Made by a program: the position numbers and the translations under genes | Source: Secundilactobacillus silagincola | GTDB lineage: Bacteria > Bacillota > Bacilli > Lactobacillales > Lactobacillaceae | DNA length: 64,000 bases | Direction of reading: 5' to 3' | Assembly: GCF_002583405.1 (NCBI RefSeq) | Contig: NZ_BCMJ01000004.1 | Span: forward strand, 223,095 to 287,094 | In this document: positions 61,771-64,000 of the stretch, piece after piece | Position numbering within the stretch: position 1 is the stretch's first letter | Layout of the letters: every line of letters begins with the position of its first letter | Notes under the pieces: model-generated | Told to the model about the DNA's origin: nothing | The model's input: the letters and a program-made list of their open reading frames with translations, nothing else | The model's database searches: none

Positions 61771-62229
61771 CCGTTTCTGATTCTCAAGCTATGCTATCTT
61801 ACTTTCCCGGCCCTATATTTGGCGCTTTTAGAATGATTAATAAATTGATTGAAGTCTGTATTTTTCTTCGTAATCGGTGTTGCAGCTGATTATTAGCGAA
61901 GATCCTGAACGTATCCGTTAGTGCAGTCAATTTATAATTCGATTGAATTGGGAAAGCAAGGGTTAGCAGTCTGAGTCTCGGTGCCCGAGTTGACCAGTTG
62001 ACAGTGAAATGTCGGTCAACTAAAAAATGTGCTTCACCATGTAGGGAACTGCGTGGGGAGATTTTAGAACGGCTAACTTGCGCGATAAAGCGTAAGAATG
62101 TCATTTTGAAACGTCAATCATCACCATAAAATTTACTATAACGCTGTCGATATTGTTAACGACAATCACAAGTATAGCTTGATGGGAATCAACCTCACTT
62201 GCGGTTATCAGCCAATTGAGATGGCACCG

Positions 62230-62265
62230 AAAAAGCGCCCTGATTTTTTATCAGAGCGCTTTTTA
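62230..62265 (-). terminator. Terminator of the symporter gene
   Basis: AAAAAGCGCCCTGAT / ATCAGAGCGCTTTTT hairpin, 20 bases after the stop on the minus strand. Confidence 0.88.
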
Positions 62266-62285
62266 ATAACTATTATTTAATTAAT

Positions 62286-63587
62286 CTATCTTTCAGCTGG
62301 AGACGTTTTCGGTTTATCAAATGTAGCCGCATATTCCGTTGATTGCTTCTCATTAAACTCACTTTCTGATTTAGCAATCACAACTGAGGCCAAGGAATTA
62401 CCAACCACGTTAACAGCAGTCCGGCCCATATCTACTAAACGATCAATTCCGGCGATAAAGGTTAAGCCAGACATTGGGACACCAATTGTAGAAATGGTTG
62501 CCAATAGAACCACGAATGAGGCCCCTGGCACGCCCGCCATCCCCTTTGAGGTGATCATCAAGACAACTAATAGGGTAATCTGCTGACCAATGCTAAGGTG
62601 AATATGATAAGCCTGAGCAAGGAACAGTGCAGCTAACGATTGATAAATCGCCGAACCATCGAGATTAAACGTATAGCCAGTAGGAATCACAAACGACACG
62701 ATTCCTTGGCTAACACCAAATTTATCCATTTTATCAATGATTCGTGGTAAAGCAGCTTCTGAACTTGCAGTTGAAAAGGCCAAAACAACTTCGTCGCGAA
62801 TAACCTTAAGTAAAGTAAAGATATTCAAGCCGAACAGCCGACCGACTATGCCCATCACAACAAGAATGAAAACCGCCATTGTCGCGTAAGCCAGGAAAAT
62901 GAAATATCCTAGTGGCGCTAACGCCGACAATCCCATTTGGGCAACCGTAACCCCAATCAGTGCACAGACCCCAATTGGTGCGGCGTGCATTACCCAATTT
63001 GTAACTTTAAACATGACTTCAGAAACGGCTTTAAGAAAATCAATAATGATTTTACCCTGCTCGCCAATTGCTGCAGTCCCTAATCCAAAGAAAACACTAA
63101 AGAAGATCACCGGCATCATGTCACCGGTACTAAGTGCATTAAAGAAATTGGTTGGGATAATTCCTACTAGTGTTGCCCAGATACCACTATGTGCTTTAGC
63201 TGTTTTAGCTGTGGAAACATACTGGCTAATATCTTGAGAATGTAGTTGATGAATGTTAATGAAATCACCAGGGTGAAAAACATTTGCCACCACTAACCCT
63301 AGAATAATGGCAACCGTAGTCATTAATTCGAAATAAATCAGTGTTTTACCACCAATACGTCCAAGTTTCTTGATATCCCCCATGTTGGCAATACCCACAG
63401 TTAAGCAAGAAACGACAATTGGTAGGACAATCATTTGAATTAAATTAATAAACATGTTACCAATGTTCTGCATTGCTGTAATCGCTGTTTTATTCTGGTA
63501 GAAAACAACACCCAGAATAATCCCTAGTACTAACCCAATCATAATCTGCCAGCCCAAGGTTAAGCGATAACCTCGATAACGTTTCAT
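62286..63587 (-). CDS. gltP: Dicarboxylate/amino acid:cation symporter (GltP/DctA family)
   Basis: 433 residues of the DAACS family, importing glutamate/aspartate or C4-dicarboxylates with H+ or Na+. Key motifs are visible: the hairpin-1 serine motif STASSEAALP, GYTFNLDGSAIYQSLAALFLAQ and GMAGVPGASFVVL, NVVGNSLASVVIAK. ATG 63587 has GAGGGG 7 bases upstream. Substrate cannot be fixed by eye: the final helix lacks a clear Asp/Arg code. Single gene. Confidence 0.9.
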   Translation of the reverse strand: MKRYRGYRLTLGWQIMIGLVLGIILGVVFYQNKTAITAMQNIGNMFINLIQMIVLPIVVSCLTVGIANMGDIKKLGRIGGKTLIYFELMTTVAIILGLVVANVFHPGDFINIHQLHSQDISQYVSTAKTAKAHSGIWATLVGIIPTNFFNALSTGDMMPVIFFSVFFGLGTAAIGEQGKIIIDFLKAVSEVMFKVTNWVMHAAPIGVCALIGVTVAQMGLSALAPLGYFIFLAYATMAVFILVVMGIVGRLFGLNIFTLLKVIRDEVVLAFSTASSEAALPRIIDKMDKFGVSQGIVSFVIPTGYTFNLDGSAIYQSLAALFLAQAYHIHLSIGQQITLLVVLMITSKGMAGVPGASFVVLLATISTIGVPMSGLTFIAGIDRLVDMGRTAVNVVGNSLASVVIAKSESEFNEKQSTEYAATFDKPKTSPAER

Positions 63588-63688
63588 TTTCGAGCCCCTC
63601 AATCTAATTAATTATTGCACTTCCTTACTATTCTATCATATTCTCAGAATACCTGAGTGTCTCATTTTTTGAGTTCACAAGCTATCAC

Positions 63689-63720
63689 TTCATAAACGTT
63701 GATTTGGCAACGTTTATGAA
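63689..63720. repeat. Perfect inverted repeat upstream of the symporter gene
   Basis: TTCATAAACGTTG and CAACGTTTATGAA around ATTTGG, 13 paired bases each. No T-tract follows, so it may be an operator rather than a terminator. It lies about 100 bases before the gltP-type start. The rest of 63588-63790 is AT-rich. Confidence 0.7.
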
Positions 63721-63791
63721 TAAACTTTGACCTAAATTAATTTGTATTCAATTTGTATTATCCATTATCTGTCTGATAACGAATGATAACG

Positions 63792-63827
63792 AAAAAAGAC
63801 AGCCATCGATTTCTCGATGACTGTCTT
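63792..63827 (-). terminator. rRNA operon terminator
   Basis: AAGACAGCCATCGA / TCGATGACTGTCTT hairpin with a T-run on the minus strand after 5S rRNA. Confidence 0.85.
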
Positions 63828-63831
63828 AGTT

Positions 63832-63949
63832 TGCGTGGCAACGTCCTACCCTTGCAGGGGGCGATCCCCCAACTACTCTCGGCGTGCTGAAGCTTAACTT
63901 CTGTGTTCGGCATGGGAACAGGTGTATCCTTCAGGCTATCGCCACCACA
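63832..63949 (-). rRNA. rrf: 5S ribosomal RNA
   Basis: The complement shows the conserved 5S sequence including CCCATGCCGAACACAGAAGTTAAGC-type loop C and paired ends GTGTGGTGGCGATAGC / TTGCCACGC; about 118 bases. The 23S gene would lie beyond the right edge; 63950-64000 is the spacer. Confidence 0.95.
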
Positions 63950-64000
63950 CTATTGAGAACTGGTGCTCTCAAAACTAGACAATATCATTTTCTTTTACCG

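Noticed and set aside
61799..62104. Minus-strand frame of 101 codons after the M-box
   Set aside because: No ribosome site, no recognisable motif and composition unlike neighbouring proteins; probably chance in decayed DNA.
1..64000. CRISPR arrays, prophage, complete insertion sequences, tRNA genes
   Set aside because: No regularly spaced repeats, phage structural genes, intact transposases or cloverleaf sequences were seen; only one IS605-like remnant.

Overview
The window reads as chromosome of a Lactobacillaceae bacterium, most likely an obligately or facultatively heterofermentative lactobacillus. Evidence: low to moderate GC, dense use of GTG and TTG starts with strong Shine-Dalgarno sites, CcpA-type cre boxes, a CIRCE element, zwf and gnd (oxidative pentose phosphate entry), adhE, a DhaT-type 1,3-propanediol dehydrogenase, a LacS/RafP-type transporter with a fused EIIA domain, and a folate cluster in the order folB-folK-folE-folC-NTPase-folP. 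The species cannot be named from this alone. No prophage, CRISPR array or intact insertion sequence was seen.

Layout. 1-2 kb: a truncated membrane protein, a small hypothetical gene and a DUF1097 membrane protein behind a structured leader. 2-7 kb: a five-gene minus-strand operon for glycerol-3-phosphate or glycerophosphodiester uptake (ugpC-A-E-B plus glpQ-like phosphodiesterase). 7-10.5 kb: a GC-rich structured element, an unusual long terminator with a duplicated arm, and adhE. 10.5-15.2 kb: DUF1836 regulator, P-type ATPase, aldo/keto reductase, Hsp20 with CIRCE. 15.3-18.7 kb: FucP-family sugar permease, rbsD, dhaT-type dehydrogenase, with cre sites. 19-27 kb: a probable cobalamin acquisition locus. 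It holds separate secreted alpha/alpha-barrel proteins and DUF4430 proteins, resembling the two halves of animal intrinsic factor/transcobalamin, with a dedicated ECF transporter (EcfT, fused EcfA-EcfA, CbrT-like S component) and a CobC-like phosphatase. 27-36 kb: small hypothetical gene, flavoprotein fumarate reductase, CNNM/CBS protein, TetR regulator with NrdI-like flavodoxin and nitroreductase, MFS and quinone oxidoreductase, secreted protein. 37-42.7 kb: alpha-galactoside utilisation (LacI regulator, LacS/RafP transporter, GH36 alpha-galactosidase). 42.8-47.6 kb: aromatic amino-acid operon (aroQ-type chorismate mutase, aroC, aroA, tyrA, aroK, small gene), preceded by an attenuator whose 20-codon leader peptide is packed with Tyr, Trp and Phe codons. 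47.6-52.1 kb: folate operon. 52.2-64 kb: pgpA-like gene, zwf, MerR/SDR pair, gnd, IS605-like remnant, VanZ, SDR, hypothetical gene, threonine aldolase, an M-box (Mg2+) riboswitch without a recognisable transporter gene, a GltP-type symporter, and 5S rRNA at the right edge (rRNA operon on the minus strand).

How it fits together. zwf and gnd feed pentose phosphate and NADPH. adhE and the DhaT-type enzyme re-oxidise NADH. DhaT-type enzymes usually act after a B12-dependent glycerol/diol dehydratase, so the adjacent B12-type uptake locus makes metabolic sense, although no dehydratase lies in the window. The most unusual items are the split transcobalamin-like uptake locus, the aromatic leader-peptide attenuator, the structured leader of the DUF1097 gene, a pair of palindromic repeats with covarying stems, and the orphan M-box.
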